Positions 41,526 to 50,228 of a stretch of DNA of 64,000 nt are shown one piece after another. The stretch comes from Opitutaceae bacterium (GTDB lineage Bacteria; Verrucomicrobiota; Verrucomicrobiia; Opitutales; Opitutaceae): positions 1 to 64,000 of the forward strand of contig JANQSC010000054.1 of assembly GCA_028284235.1 (NCBI GenBank). Reading direction: 5' to 3'. The translations under genes were made by a program, and so were the position numbers. Every line of letters begins with the position of its first letter. Positions within the stretch are counted from its first letter, which is position 1. The notes below the pieces were generated by a model, which saw nothing but the letters and a program-made list of their open reading frames with translations, was not told the origin of the DNA and did no database searches.

Positions 41526-43634
41526 ATGACATTTCTTGGTCTCCATGCTCTCGATATCTTCGTCTTGATCCTCTATCTGGCGGTTATTCTTTGGCTGGGT
41601 AAGAAATCGGGGGAGAAAAACGAAAACACTGCAGACTTCTTTCTCGCTGGTCGGTCCCTGGGCAAGTTCTACCAGTTTTTTCTGAATTTCGGATCAGGGA
41701 CGAATTCGGATCAAGCGGTTGCTGTCACTAGGGAAACATACCGGCAAGGAGTCGGAGGAATGTGGATACAGTTTATCGTACTCTTTTTGACGCCGTTCTA
41801 CTGGTTTACCACGCTTCTGTATCGCCGGGCGCGCCTCACGACAATAGGCGACTTTTTCGAGGAGCGTTTTCGCAGCCGCTTCCTCGGCGGGGGCTATGCG
41901 GCGTTCATCTTGTTCTGGGCGTTTGTAAGCGGGGGAGTTGGCTACATGGTGGCGGGCAAGACGATGATGGCGATGACGCCCAAGCCCGCGGAGGTTCTTA
42001 CCGTTGAAGAGCGGTCGATCGTCGCGGCGTTCGAGGAGCTGCAGGAACTGAAGCCGTTGACGGTTGCCGAGCGCGGGGAAGCGGGGCAAGCGCGTTACGA
42101 GACGCTGCGTCAGCGCGAGTTGAAAGGGGAGTTGAAGTCCTTCTACTCCTACACGGACCCGGTTGTCTTCTATATTATCTACGGGGTCATTGTCGCCGTG
42201 TACACGATGATGGGGGGATTTCGCGCGGCGGCCATAACGGATTCGATTCAAGGCGTGCTCATCATTGTGTTCTCCTTGATTCTCATTCCGTTGGGCTTGT
42301 CCCAACTGGGTGGATTTTCGGGGCTTCACGCGTCGGTTCCGCAATTCAAGTTCGAGCTTTTCGGTTCGGTTGCGATGAGCGACTACGCGTGGTACACGAT
42401 CATGGCGATGGCGTGCGCGAACTTGGCGTCGATCATCGCCTTTCCCACATTCATGCAGACGGCGGGGTCTGCGACGAACGAACAGTCCGCCCGTTTCGGA
42501 ATGATCGGAGGCATGTTTCTCAAGCGCTTCTTGATGCTGACCTGGATACTGGCGGGATTGATCGCGCTCGGGCTGTATGCGGGGCAGTTGCATGATCCTG
42601 ATTTAGCGTGGGGCTATATGAGTCGTGAGCTCTTGGCGCCGGGCGCGCTCGGATTGATGTTGGTCGGCATTTTGGCGGCGAATATGTCCACGCTCGACGC
42701 GATCTCCGTATCCAATTCGGCTCTCTTCATCCGGAATCTCTACGAGCCTTGGCGACCCGGTCGCTCGGAGGGGCACTACTTGACGGTCGGTCGGATAGCG
42801 ATTTGCGTTTGTCTCTTGGGAGGTATTGGGGCGGCGGTGTACGTCGACAACCTGCTCGAGCTATTCAAGTATTTCATCTCGGTGCCGGCGATTTTCGGGG
42901 CTCCGATCTGGCTGGGGTTTCTTTGGCGACGGCTCACCAAGGTGGCGGTGGTTGTCGAGGTCGCGTTCTGTTTCACGTTGTTCGCGATAATCCCGAATAT
43001 CTTCCAGAGTTGGGATTGGGCCCGGACGAACCCGGAGTTTCTGATTCAGACGGACGAGTTCGTTCATGAGTACAAGCAGTCGGCAACCAACGAGGATGTC
43101 GCGTTGGGACGGGCGGACGCGGTCGGGGACACGATCTTGAAGGAGACCGTGATCGAGTCGAAAGGGATCTTTTTTGAAAGCGTTGTGCGCGAGGATCCGG
43201 AAGATCCGAATTCGCCGTTGATCGGGATTGGGCGGTTCGAAGCCGAGCTGTGGGCGATAAGCTGGTTTGGGGTCGACTTAACCGGGTTCAAAAAGTCGCA
43301 GCTGGTGGCGTTGCGCTTTTTCTTTAACGCAATCGCGCCTTTCTTGATTCTATTCATCGTTTCGTACATGACGCGTCCCATCGACAAGGAGCGATTGGAT
43401 TATATCGCGGGGAAAATATACACGCCTGTCGATTTGGACCCGGAGCAAGATCGGCTCAATGTCGAGCAGGCGTCTCGCAATCCGGAGACCATTCTCCCCA
43501 AAAAACTGTTCCCCAAAAGCCAATGGGAGTTCGCCAAGCCGGATCGAACCGACTGGCTGGGCTTTGGCGGCAGCTGCGCGTTGGTGGGCGTGGTGATACT
43601 TTGTCTTTGGTTGATGGTGACAATCGGCTCATGA
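41526..43634 (+). CDS. sodium:solute symporter family sugar transporter
   Basis: The 702-residue membrane protein has about 13-14 hydrophobic segments, the SSS-family start LHALDIFVLILYLAVILWLGKKSG, the FFLAGRSLGKF motif and later LVGILAANMSTLDAISVSNSALF. It probably imports a sugar or sugar acid with sodium. A loop of about 40 residues around 165-205 and a large C-terminal acidic segment near 495-575 lie outside the helices and are longer than in the basic family. It lies just before the FAD oxidoreductase gene and after the regulator. SSS transporters are common in Verrucomicrobial glycan loci. Confidence 0.85.
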   Translation: MTFLGLHALDIFVLILYLAVILWLGKKSGEKNENTADFFLAGRSLGKFYQFFLNFGSGTNSDQAVAVTRETYRQGVGGMWIQFIVLFLTPFYWFTTLLYRRARLTTIGDFFEERFRSRFLGGGYAAFILFWAFVSGGVGYMVAGKTMMAMTPKPAEVLTVEERSIVAAFEELQELKPLTVAERGEAGQARYETLRQRELKGELKSFYSYTDPVVFYIIYGVIVAVYTMMGGFRAAAITDSIQGVLIIVFSLILIPLGLSQLGGFSGLHASVPQFKFELFGSVAMSDYAWYTIMAMACANLASIIAFPTFMQTAGSATNEQSARFGMIGGMFLKRFLMLTWILAGLIALGLYAGQLHDPDLAWGYMSRELLAPGALGLMLVGILAANMSTLDAISVSNSALFIRNLYEPWRPGRSEGHYLTVGRIAICVCLLGGIGAAVYVDNLLELFKYFISVPAIFGAPIWLGFLWRRLTKVAVVVEVAFCFTLFAIIPNIFQSWDWARTNPEFLIQTDEFVHEYKQSATNEDVALGRADAVGDTILKETVIESKGIFFESVVREDPEDPNSPLIGIGRFEAELWAISWFGVDLTGFKKSQLVALRFFFNAIAPFLILFIVSYMTRPIDKERLDYIAGKIYTPVDLDPEQDRLNVEQASRNPETILPKKLFPKSQWEFAKPDRTDWLGFGGSCALVGVVILCLWLMVTIGS

Positions 43635-43671
43635 AGTGGGGCCGACAACTTGTATAATCTCGAATACGTTT

Positions 43672-45360
43672 ATGAGCTGGAAATCAATCTGTATCCACGT
43701 TTCGCTTAGCGCGTTAATTGTCCTGGTATTTTCAGGATGTAGTGGCGGGGAACGAACGCAGTCCTACGACATTGTTGTTTACGGAGGCACATCGGCGGGG
43801 GTGACCGCGGCGGTGCAAGCCAAACGCATGGGCAAGTCAGTCGCGATTGTCGGGCCGGATGTCCATCTGGGCGGGTTGAGCTCCGGTGGTTTGGGATGGT
43901 CGGACACGGGGCAAAAGGAAGTGATTGGCGGCTTGGCTCGCGAGTTTTATCAGAGGGTATATCAGCACTATCAGAATCCGGCGGCCTGGAAGTGGCAGGA
44001 TCGGGATGAGTACGGCAATGTGGGACAGGGCACGCCCGCGATCGACGGGGACGCGCGAACCATGTGGATTTTCGAGCCGCACGTTGCAGAAAAAGTGTTC
44101 GAGGATTTTGTGGGCGAATACGATATTCCCGTATTTCGCGACGAGTGGCTGGACCGGGAGGCGGGCGTGGTTCGCGCGGATGGTCGTATTTCGGAAGTTG
44201 TCATGCTCAGCGGGGCGCGTTTCAAGGCGAAGGTGTTTATCGACGCGACCTACGAAGGCGATCTGATGGCTGCCGCTGGTGTATCCTATCACGTGGGACG
44301 CGAGGCGAATAGCCAATATGGCGAGGAATGGAACGGCGTTCAGGTGGGCACGCTGCACCACAAGCATTGGTTCGCGTCGGACATCAGTCCCTACGTTGTA
44401 GCGGGCGATCCCAGCAGCGGTTTGTTGCCGCGCGTGTCGGCGGAGCCTCCGGGCGAGAAAGGCGCGGCTGACAAGAAGGTGCAGGCCTATTGCTTTCGGA
44501 TGTGCCTCTCCAGCAATCCGGACAACCGCGTCCCCTTTGCCAAGCCGGACGACTACGATCCGTTTCAGTACGAGTTGCTGTTGCGCGTATTCGACACAGG
44601 ACGACGGGATTATTTTCAAAAATTTGATCCGATTCCAAACAATAAAACGGATACGAACAACCACGGGCCGTTTAGCACGGACAATATCGGCATGAATTAC
44701 GACTACCCGGAAGGCAGTTACGAGCGTCGCAAGGAGATCATCGCCGAACACGAGTCGTATCAAAAGGGTCTGATGTACTTCATAGCGAACGATCCGCGCG
44801 TTTCCAAAGAGATTCAGGACGAGATGAATCGGTGGGGGCTGGCCGCGGACGAGTTCGTGGACAACGGGAACTGGCCTCATCAAATCTACGTGCGCGAAGC
44901 GCGCCGCATGATTGGTGAGTATGTGATGACGGAGGGCGACACGCTGGGAACGATCAATCCGCCCCGTTCGGTGGGGATGGGCTCTTACGCGTTGGATTCG
45001 CACAATGTGCAACGCTATATAAAACCGGATGGCTTCGTGCAGAACGAAGGCGACATTGGCGTAAAACCAAAGCAGCCGTACAAGATCTCCTATGGGTCCA
45101 TCGTTCCGAAACGGGACGAGTGCGAGAATCTGCTTGTCCCAGTTTGCGTATCCAGTTCTCATATCGCGTTCGGCTCCATTCGGATGGAGCCGGTATTCAT
45201 GATTCTCGGACAGTCGTCAGCGACTGCAGCGGTAATGGCGATCGATGCCGAGAGCCCTGTTCAGGATGTTGAGTACTCGGCCTTGCGGGGTCGTCTGCTT
45301 GCGGACGGGCAGGTGCTGGAAGCGGCGGGAGGCCTTGGGGGAAGTTCGATTATTCGGTAA
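43672..45360 (+). CDS. FAD-dependent oxidoreductase lipoprotein
   Basis: From ATG 43672 the protein has 562 residues. The N-terminus has a lipoprotein signal, LIVLVFSGC. Then DIVVYGGTSAGVTAAVQAKRMGKSVAIVGP gives the GxGxxG-type FAD-binding strand-helix, and LGGLSSGGLGWSDTG is typical of the FAD_oxidored family (PF12831-type). The final part carries RMEPVFMILGQSSATAAVMAI. The family is abundant in Verrucomicrobia and Planctomycetes with few tested members; dehydrogenation of a sugar or sugar acid is likely. The ORF extends upstream to 43636 with no signal. It is 38 bases after the symporter gene. Confidence 0.78.
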   Translation: MSWKSICIHVSLSALIVLVFSGCSGGERTQSYDIVVYGGTSAGVTAAVQAKRMGKSVAIVGPDVHLGGLSSGGLGWSDTGQKEVIGGLAREFYQRVYQHYQNPAAWKWQDRDEYGNVGQGTPAIDGDARTMWIFEPHVAEKVFEDFVGEYDIPVFRDEWLDREAGVVRADGRISEVVMLSGARFKAKVFIDATYEGDLMAAAGVSYHVGREANSQYGEEWNGVQVGTLHHKHWFASDISPYVVAGDPSSGLLPRVSAEPPGEKGAADKKVQAYCFRMCLSSNPDNRVPFAKPDDYDPFQYELLLRVFDTGRRDYFQKFDPIPNNKTDTNNHGPFSTDNIGMNYDYPEGSYERRKEIIAEHESYQKGLMYFIANDPRVSKEIQDEMNRWGLAADEFVDNGNWPHQIYVREARRMIGEYVMTEGDTLGTINPPRSVGMGSYALDSHNVQRYIKPDGFVQNEGDIGVKPKQPYKISYGSIVPKRDECENLLVPVCVSSSHIAFGSIRMEPVFMILGQSSATAAVMAIDAESPVQDVEYSALRGRLLADGQVLEAAGGLGGSSIIR

Positions 45361-45408
45361 GACTTGCCTGGAAGGGAATGACGGAAACGGCAGAACGGTC
45401 TGCGTTTT

Positions 45409-46773
45409 CTAGCGTCCGGTTTTATCGAGGCTTAGCGCTTCGCGTTTTTCGGGTTCCGGGGCTTGCCCCTCAAAGTCCTGCAACACCAGCTTGTCCACGT
45501 CTTTCGTCGCCAGGGCGTGAAGCCAGTGGTGGCGCTCTTCGCCCTCGAATCGGATGGCGCTCTTCCGAATAGTCAAGCCGTCGACGTTGTAGGCGGTGAT
45601 GCCGCTTAGCGCTCCCTTTTCCAGTCCTCCGTGCTCTTGCGAGTGCCGCGGGCGCATGTCGTGAAAATCGACCGGGAAGCGGCTGGTCTTTTTTATTGTG
45701 CCGTCGATTCCGTCGAGGGTGATGTCGCTGATGCACGCGTTTTCCGACCCGCAAATGAACACGCCGTTCTCCCCGCGAAACAGTATGTTCTTGCACACTA
45801 CACTTCGGATCGTGCCGACATCGCCATCGTCGTGTCGTTCGACTGCGGTGAGGTAGATCGCTTCGCCGTTGCCCCAGTACTTTTGGTGAAACTGTCGCGT
45901 CTCGACGATGCAGTCTGAAAACATCACGTTTTCGATCAGCCCTTTGTCGCGCAACTGGATTGCGAGGCCGCGATGCGATCGCTTGATGATGCAGCCGGTC
46001 ACGACCACGTCGCGAATGTCGCTTACCGACTCGGTGCCGATTTTTATGGCGGCCGACGTGCTGATGATGGTGCATCCGGTAATGGTAATATTCTCCGAGG
46101 GTCCGTAGGCGTCGAATTCTTGCGTAGTCTTAATTACAATACCGTCGTCGCCTGCTTCGATATGGCAGTCGCTTATCCGCACGTTGCGGCAATGGTCGGG
46201 ATCGATGCCGTCGCAGTTGGGGACGTCCAAGCCATTGCGTATCGTAATGCCGTGTATCACCACGTCTTCGCAACCGGTCAAGTGGCAGGTCCACTGGGCG
46301 GCGTCTTTGATGGTAATTCCGGTGATGCGTATGTTTTCGCAACCCGTCAGGCCGATGATCCGTGTCCTGAAGTCCTTTGGTTTGCGGATGTACTTTCCGT
46401 CGTCGGTCCACCATCCGTCCATGAAAGCGTCGGCTTGCCCGTCGATGACGCCTTGGCCTGTAATGCTGATGTTGCGACAGTTGTTCGCCCGTATCAGAAA
46501 TCCGCCCTCTTTGCCGCCGTACTCGCCCGCGATGTTTGCGACAACGTAGTCTCCTTTTTCGTGGCTCGCCTGCAGTTTCGATCCGCTTTCGAGGTGCAGC
46601 TCCACGCCGCTCTTTAGTTCGATCGTTCCCGAAACGAAAACGCCTCCTGCTGGAACGACTACTCGTCCGCCGCCGTTCTGGTGGCACGCGTTGATTGCTG
46701 CCTGAATGGGCGAGGCGTTGTTCGTTTCGCCGTCGTTCTTGGCGCTGAAGTCGGTGATGAGAATGTCTGGCAT
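45409..46773 (-). CDS. GH28-like beta-helix hydrolase without signal peptide
   Basis: The 454-residue protein is a right-handed beta-helix related to polygalacturonases. Active-site motifs are N186-C-D188 with D191 (PNCDGID), the pair D209-D210 in EAGDDGIVIK, and SHRGLAIQLRDKG in place of the usual GHGxS loop, with the basic patch. The protein starts MPDILITDFSAKNDGETNNA, straight into the fold, so it should be cytosolic. That fits removal of a terminal sugar from imported oligosaccharides rather than cutting of polymer. It is convergent with the FAD gene and divergent from the CBM9-like gene. Confidence 0.78.
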   Translation of the reverse strand: MPDILITDFSAKNDGETNNASPIQAAINACHQNGGGRVVVPAGGVFVSGTIELKSGVELHLESGSKLQASHEKGDYVVANIAGEYGGKEGGFLIRANNCRNISITGQGVIDGQADAFMDGWWTDDGKYIRKPKDFRTRIIGLTGCENIRITGITIKDAAQWTCHLTGCEDVVIHGITIRNGLDVPNCDGIDPDHCRNVRISDCHIEAGDDGIVIKTTQEFDAYGPSENITITGCTIISTSAAIKIGTESVSDIRDVVVTGCIIKRSHRGLAIQLRDKGLIENVMFSDCIVETRQFHQKYWGNGEAIYLTAVERHDDGDVGTIRSVVCKNILFRGENGVFICGSENACISDITLDGIDGTIKKTSRFPVDFHDMRPRHSQEHGGLEKGALSGITAYNVDGLTIRKSAIRFEGEERHHWLHALATKDVDKLVLQDFEGQAPEPEKREALSLDKTGR

Positions 46774-46956
46774 AGACGTTTCGCCCCGGCCGAAGAGATT
46801 GATTTGGCGATTTTGGGCGAATCTGGGTGTTTGGGCTTACTTACGAAGAATATTTCGTCGAATCCGGGTCAAATTGGCCATTCCGTTGCGTTTAGAACAG
46901 TTAGATTCGCTTCTTTTGTGGTGGAGTTTGTCGTTTGGAGGGCAGAAACTCTGAGA

Positions 46957-47871
46957 ATGCGTTTCCTGGGACATCTGCCGAGCTTTAAGGCGCTGAGGAT
47001 TCGAGAGTTCGCAAGCGCGAGACTGCTGCTGCCGATTGCGTTTCTAGCCTTCGCGAGCTGCTCGGATTCAACCTCCGAAACCGCGCGGAAGGATGTCGCA
47101 AAGACGGCCGCTTCTTTCGAGATCGCGTTGCCGCGCCTTGAATCCGCTCCGACTATCGACGGCGACCTGTCCGACTGGAAAGGCAATGCCTATCATGATG
47201 GCGTGTGGGATATTCATCGATTGCGGCATACTTCATGGTTCGAACCGCATCGAAACCGGCTTACCAAGCATGGAGACGAGCCGCCGACCGAGGAGGATCT
47301 ACGCGCTCGCTACTACATGGCTTGGGACGATGACTACTTCTATATGGGAGCGGAAGTCCACGACAACGTGAACGACGTTAGCGAAGCAAAACACGAGCCG
47401 AAGCGATGGTACTACAAGGACGCTATTTGCTGGTTCATCGAAGCGCCGAGAGACGACATCCCGGAGTCGTTTGGGCAGGGCGACAACGCGTTTTGTTTCG
47501 TCGTTGATACGTCGCGACCGGATTACGGAGCGTGGTGGCGTCACGGCGCGGAAGGCGAGACGTATATTGAAGAACCCATTCCTACCGGGTCCGTCGAGTA
47601 CCGTATTCAAATGAATCCATGGGGCGAAAACGAGGGTGATTTCATACTGGAGGCGAAGGTGGCGATGGCTGATACCTTTGGGCGCAGCGATCCGAATTGG
47701 AGGCCGCCGGTGGAAGGCGATGTTTACAGCGTCGAAATTGTGCATACCGACCCCGATGGAGGAAACTACGGAGGGCACTTTCTCATTTATGGAACCGGGG
47801 ACGACGATGGGACTTGGGCCAAGATGATCCTCTCGGCGCCGAGCGGACCGATTGTCCGTGAAGAGAACTAG
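46957..47871 (+). CDS. CBM9-like sugar-binding lipoprotein
   Basis: From ATG 46957 the protein has 304 residues, with a lipoprotein signal ending LAFASC. The mature part (about 50-300) has the CBM9/DOMON pattern: APTIDGDLSDWKG, then ARYYMAWDDDYFYMGAEVHD, CWFIEAPR and DPDGGNYGG. These domains bind sugar ends and often occur alone or on glycanases; no catalytic domain is seen. An earlier start at 46681 overlaps the GH28-like gene and is rejected. The gap of 183 bases to the divergent GH28-like gene should hold both promoters. Confidence 0.62.
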   Translation: MRFLGHLPSFKALRIREFASARLLLPIAFLAFASCSDSTSETARKDVAKTAASFEIALPRLESAPTIDGDLSDWKGNAYHDGVWDIHRLRHTSWFEPHRNRLTKHGDEPPTEEDLRARYYMAWDDDYFYMGAEVHDNVNDVSEAKHEPKRWYYKDAICWFIEAPRDDIPESFGQGDNAFCFVVDTSRPDYGAWWRHGAEGETYIEEPIPTGSVEYRIQMNPWGENEGDFILEAKVAMADTFGRSDPNWRPPVEGDVYSVEIVHTDPDGGNYGGHFLIYGTGDDDGTWAKMILSAPSGPIVREEN

Positions 47872-47885
47872 GCCGCGTGGCCTAG
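47868..47885. terminator. bidirectional hairpin between convergent genes
   Basis: CTAGGCCGCGTGGCCTAG is a perfect seven-base stem with a GCGT loop. It begins within the stop codon of the CBM9-like gene and lies 17 bases from the end of the convergent isomerase gene. No T tract is present. Confidence 0.5.
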
Positions 47886-47901
47886 TTGCTAGAGACTCGC
47901 T

Positions 47902-48474
47902 CTACGTATTCTCGGAAAGGATACGAATTCGGGGCGGTTCGTCCTCTTCGATTTCCGGGTAGCGTCCGATGTTCGGGTCGACGAAGAAATTGTCGTTGGC
48001 GTCGTCGTTGGCGGTGGAGACTTCTCCTATAATACACTCTTCGCTGGTGGGCCAGAACGCGTGATAGACGCCGGGAACGAGCGTGACGCGCTCTCCTGCC
48101 TCGAGTTCCAGGACTCCGCCGGATTGAAACGAGCGTTGTTCGCGATTTACTTGTAGTTGGAACTCGGGTTCACTGGCCCCGTCGGGATGACCTTGCCACA
48201 GCTGCAGCGCGAGTCGGCCTGATCGGCAGATGATGTCCTCTTTCTTTTTCTTATGAGTATGGGCGGGGGTTTTCTGGTTTTTGCGAGCGTACATCAGTTT
48301 TTCGCAGTACTCGGGCTCGTCGGCGAGATTGACGAGGACCAGTCCGTATTGCTCGAAGGCGCCGAGCCCGAAGTCGGTAACGTCCCAGCAAGGGTTTGGC
48401 GGAAGGCGCCAGCCATTCGCTTGGAAAAAGGCCGTGGCGTGATTGACGGCGCAGTTGATCTGGGAGCGTTTCAT
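47902..48474 (-). CDS. D-lyxose ketol-isomerase-like cupin
   Basis: The 190-residue cupin has the metal ligands H72 and H74 (PAHTHKKKKED), E79 and H138 (GVYHAFWP), the same set as in D-lyxose isomerases of the YdaE type. Those convert D-lyxose to D-xylulose and D-mannose to D-fructose. FGLGAFEQYGLVLVNLADEPEYCEKLM is also family-typical. It is cytosolic. Its role here is likely to feed a pentose or hexose from the polymer into central metabolism. It is divergent from the peroxiredoxin-like gene, with a cre-like site in the shared region. Confidence 0.78.
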   Translation of the reverse strand: MKRSQINCAVNHATAFFQANGWRLPPNPCWDVTDFGLGAFEQYGLVLVNLADEPEYCEKLMYARKNQKTPAHTHKKKKEDIICRSGRLALQLWQGHPDGASEPEFQLQVNREQRSFQSGGVLELEAGERVTLVPGVYHAFWPTSEECIIGEVSTANDDANDNFFVDPNIGRYPEIEEDEPPRIRILSENT

Positions 48475-48495
48475 GTTTGTAGCAATACTTCGGGG

Positions 48496-48509
48496 TGAAA
48501 GCGTTTACT
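48496..48509. promoter_or_regulatory. LacI-family (cre-like) operator candidate
   Basis: TGAAAGCGTTTACT matches the Bacillus cre pattern TGWAANCGNTNWCA at 13 of 14 positions. It lies 21 bases upstream of the isomerase start and 90 bases upstream of the peroxiredoxin-like gene. Binding by the LacI-type protein at 40439 is a guess. Confidence 0.35.
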
Positions 48510-48598
48510 TTACAGGCGATAGACGTATTCTGCGAACTCGAAATCGCTCGATCATTTTTATTTTCTATCAGTTAGGTTTTCGAAAAACAGTCGCAATT

Positions 48599-49132
48599 AT
48601 GTATAGTAAAAAACTGCATTCTGGAGGGACTTTGCCCTCCATCGAACTTCCGCTTCTAGGCGGCGGCGAAACGGATCTGGGCAAACGCGCCGAGGCTGGT
48701 CGCTGGAGGCTCGTATTCGTCTACCGCGGCAACCATTGCCCTGTCTGCCACGCTTATCTGAAGCGGCTTGAGAGCTTGCGCGAGCGCTTCTTTGAGGCGG
48801 GAGCGGATATCGTGGTCGCTTCGGCTGATCCGGAAGAGCGGGCTCGCGCTATGGTCGAAGCAGAAGGTCTGCGATTCCCGGTCGCTTTCGGTCTTTCCAT
48901 CGAACAGATGCAGTCGCTCGGTTTGTGGATATCCGAACCGCGTTCGCCTGCCGAGACCGATCGACCCTTTGCCGAGCCGGGGCTCTTCGCCTTGAACGAG
49001 GAAGGTCGACTTCAACTCATTGATCAATCCAACACGCCTTTCAATCGGGCCGATCTGGGGGAGTTGCTGGAAACAGTGGAGTGGATTCGAGAAAACGACT
49101 ACCCGATCCGCGGAACCTACGGCCAAACTTAG
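48599..49132 (+). CDS. AhpC/TSA-family peroxiredoxin-like protein
   Basis: From ATG 48599 the protein has 177 residues. The thioredoxin-fold motif is VYRGNHCPVCHAYLKRL, with a CxxC pair (C42 and C45 by count) instead of a lone peroxidatic cysteine; this is common in the AhpC/TSA subfamily close to YkuU/alkyl hydroperoxide-like proteins. VVASADPEERA and FGLSIEQMQSLGLWIS follow as in that family. It should reduce peroxides or act as a thiol oxidoreductase in the cytosol. Its presence in a carbohydrate region has no clear reason. The upstream extension of the frame overlaps the divergent gene. Confidence 0.72.
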   Translation: MYSKKLHSGGTLPSIELPLLGGGETDLGKRAEAGRWRLVFVYRGNHCPVCHAYLKRLESLRERFFEAGADIVVASADPEERARAMVEAEGLRFPVAFGLSIEQMQSLGLWISEPRSPAETDRPFAEPGLFALNEEGRLQLIDQSNTPFNRADLGELLETVEWIRENDYPIRGTYGQT

Positions 49133-49319
49133 TGTTGGGGGGTGGGGAGCGCGCACGGGTAGCAAAGCGATTCGTGTAACGATTCCATTCAGCAGAGGTT
49201 CCTATCGCTGCGATCGGGCATCAATCATGATGTTCGAATTGCTTAGCATCTTCCGCGGTTGTCTCGATTGAGACGCCAGTGGAGGAGACTTCTGTTGAGA
49301 ACGCGCGGATTGCGCGGTC

Positions 49320-49381
49320 CGTTTACCCCGATTGAACTAGGCAGAGTGGGAAATGCTCCCTGCATTGAGTAACGGTAAACG
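49320..49381. promoter_or_regulatory. inverted CGTTTACC/GGTAAACG half-sites upstream of ConA-fold gene
   Basis: CGTTTACC (49320-49327) and GGTAAACG (49374-49381) are exact reverse complements 46 bases apart. Between them a short stem GGGA/TCCC sits at 49348-49360. The CGTTTAC half is shared with the cre-like site at 48496. Operator function is possible. The rest of the 272-base gap shows nothing else. Confidence 0.35.
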
Positions 49382-49404
49382 ACAGAGGAAACGGGACTAG
49401 AATT

Positions 49405-50103
49405 ATGAAGAGAGAATCGCTGGCGGTATTGATCGGCTTAATTGCGTTCCCATGGGCGATGCACGCTCAGGATGCGGACTTTTTGCTGAACGAAGGCTAT
49501 CAATTGGAGACATTCACCCACAAGGATCTGTTGAGTTGGGAGTCGCATGGAATCGGCGGAGCGGTGAACAGCCAGAAGCAAGTGCTGCTCTACGAGACCC
49601 CGGGATCGGAGGGGTACATGATCGTCAGCCCGAAAAGCTACGGCGACGATGTCGTTGTTTCGTATGAGGTGATGGCGCTGAACGCGTCCACGGTACTCGT
49701 CGCCCAGCTGGGCGTTCACAATACGGGCGACTATGAGTTTAATCCGGAAACTGGATACGACGGTAACGTGCACTATCTCATGGATAGCGTGAATTCGTAT
49801 ATGTTTGTGTTTCACAACGCATCTTTCAACAAGTTCGGCCCGTTCGTGAGGAAGTACCCGGAACCCGGAAAGGAACCGCTGCGGGCGGCAACGGAAAACG
49901 TTCTCGAAACCGGCAAGTATTCCCACGTGGAGATTGGAGTGGTCGGTGGCCGAATCCACTTCAAGGTGGACGGGAAGACCATCTGGCAGGTCACGGATCC
50001 TGATCCGTACAAAGGCGGGAAGATCGCTTTCCGCGTTCGCGGTAAAATCAGCCAGACGGGATCCTGCGTGATTCGGAATGTGAAGATCTACAGCAGGGAC
50101 TGA
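49405..50103 (+). CDS. secreted concanavalin-like (DUF1961/YesU-like) protein
   Basis: The 232-residue protein has a signal peptide ending MHAQ. The mature part has the beta-sandwich pattern of the DUF1961/YesU group: YEVMALNASTVLVAQLGVHNTG, YMFVFHN, NKFGPFVRKYPEP, YSHVEIGVVGGRIHFKVDGKTIW and GGKIAFRVRG. In Bacillus, YesU lies in the rhamnogalacturonan cluster but has no proven enzyme activity, so no function is claimed. It lies between the peroxiredoxin-like and dehydratase genes in the polysaccharide region. Confidence 0.62.
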   Translation: MKRESLAVLIGLIAFPWAMHAQDADFLLNEGYQLETFTHKDLLSWESHGIGGAVNSQKQVLLYETPGSEGYMIVSPKSYGDDVVVSYEVMALNASTVLVAQLGVHNTGDYEFNPETGYDGNVHYLMDSVNSYMFVFHNASFNKFGPFVRKYPEPGKEPLRAATENVLETGKYSHVEIGVVGGRIHFKVDGKTIWQVTDPDPYKGGKIAFRVRGKISQTGSCVIRNVKIYSRD

Positions 50104-50228
50104 AGGCGCGACCGGAATCCGCTTCCATCGCCCCGTCTATTCGCAGTGGGAGGCGCCCTGATGATCCGGATTACTGTAATGAAACTTGCGGGCTTGTAGA
50201 AAATCGGAGCGTCTCGTATGGGTGCGTG

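Noticed and set aside
43837..45162. Minus-strand open frame of 441 codons
   Set aside because: Antisense to the FAD oxidoreductase whose motifs are clear; composition is arginine- and valine-rich without any motif.
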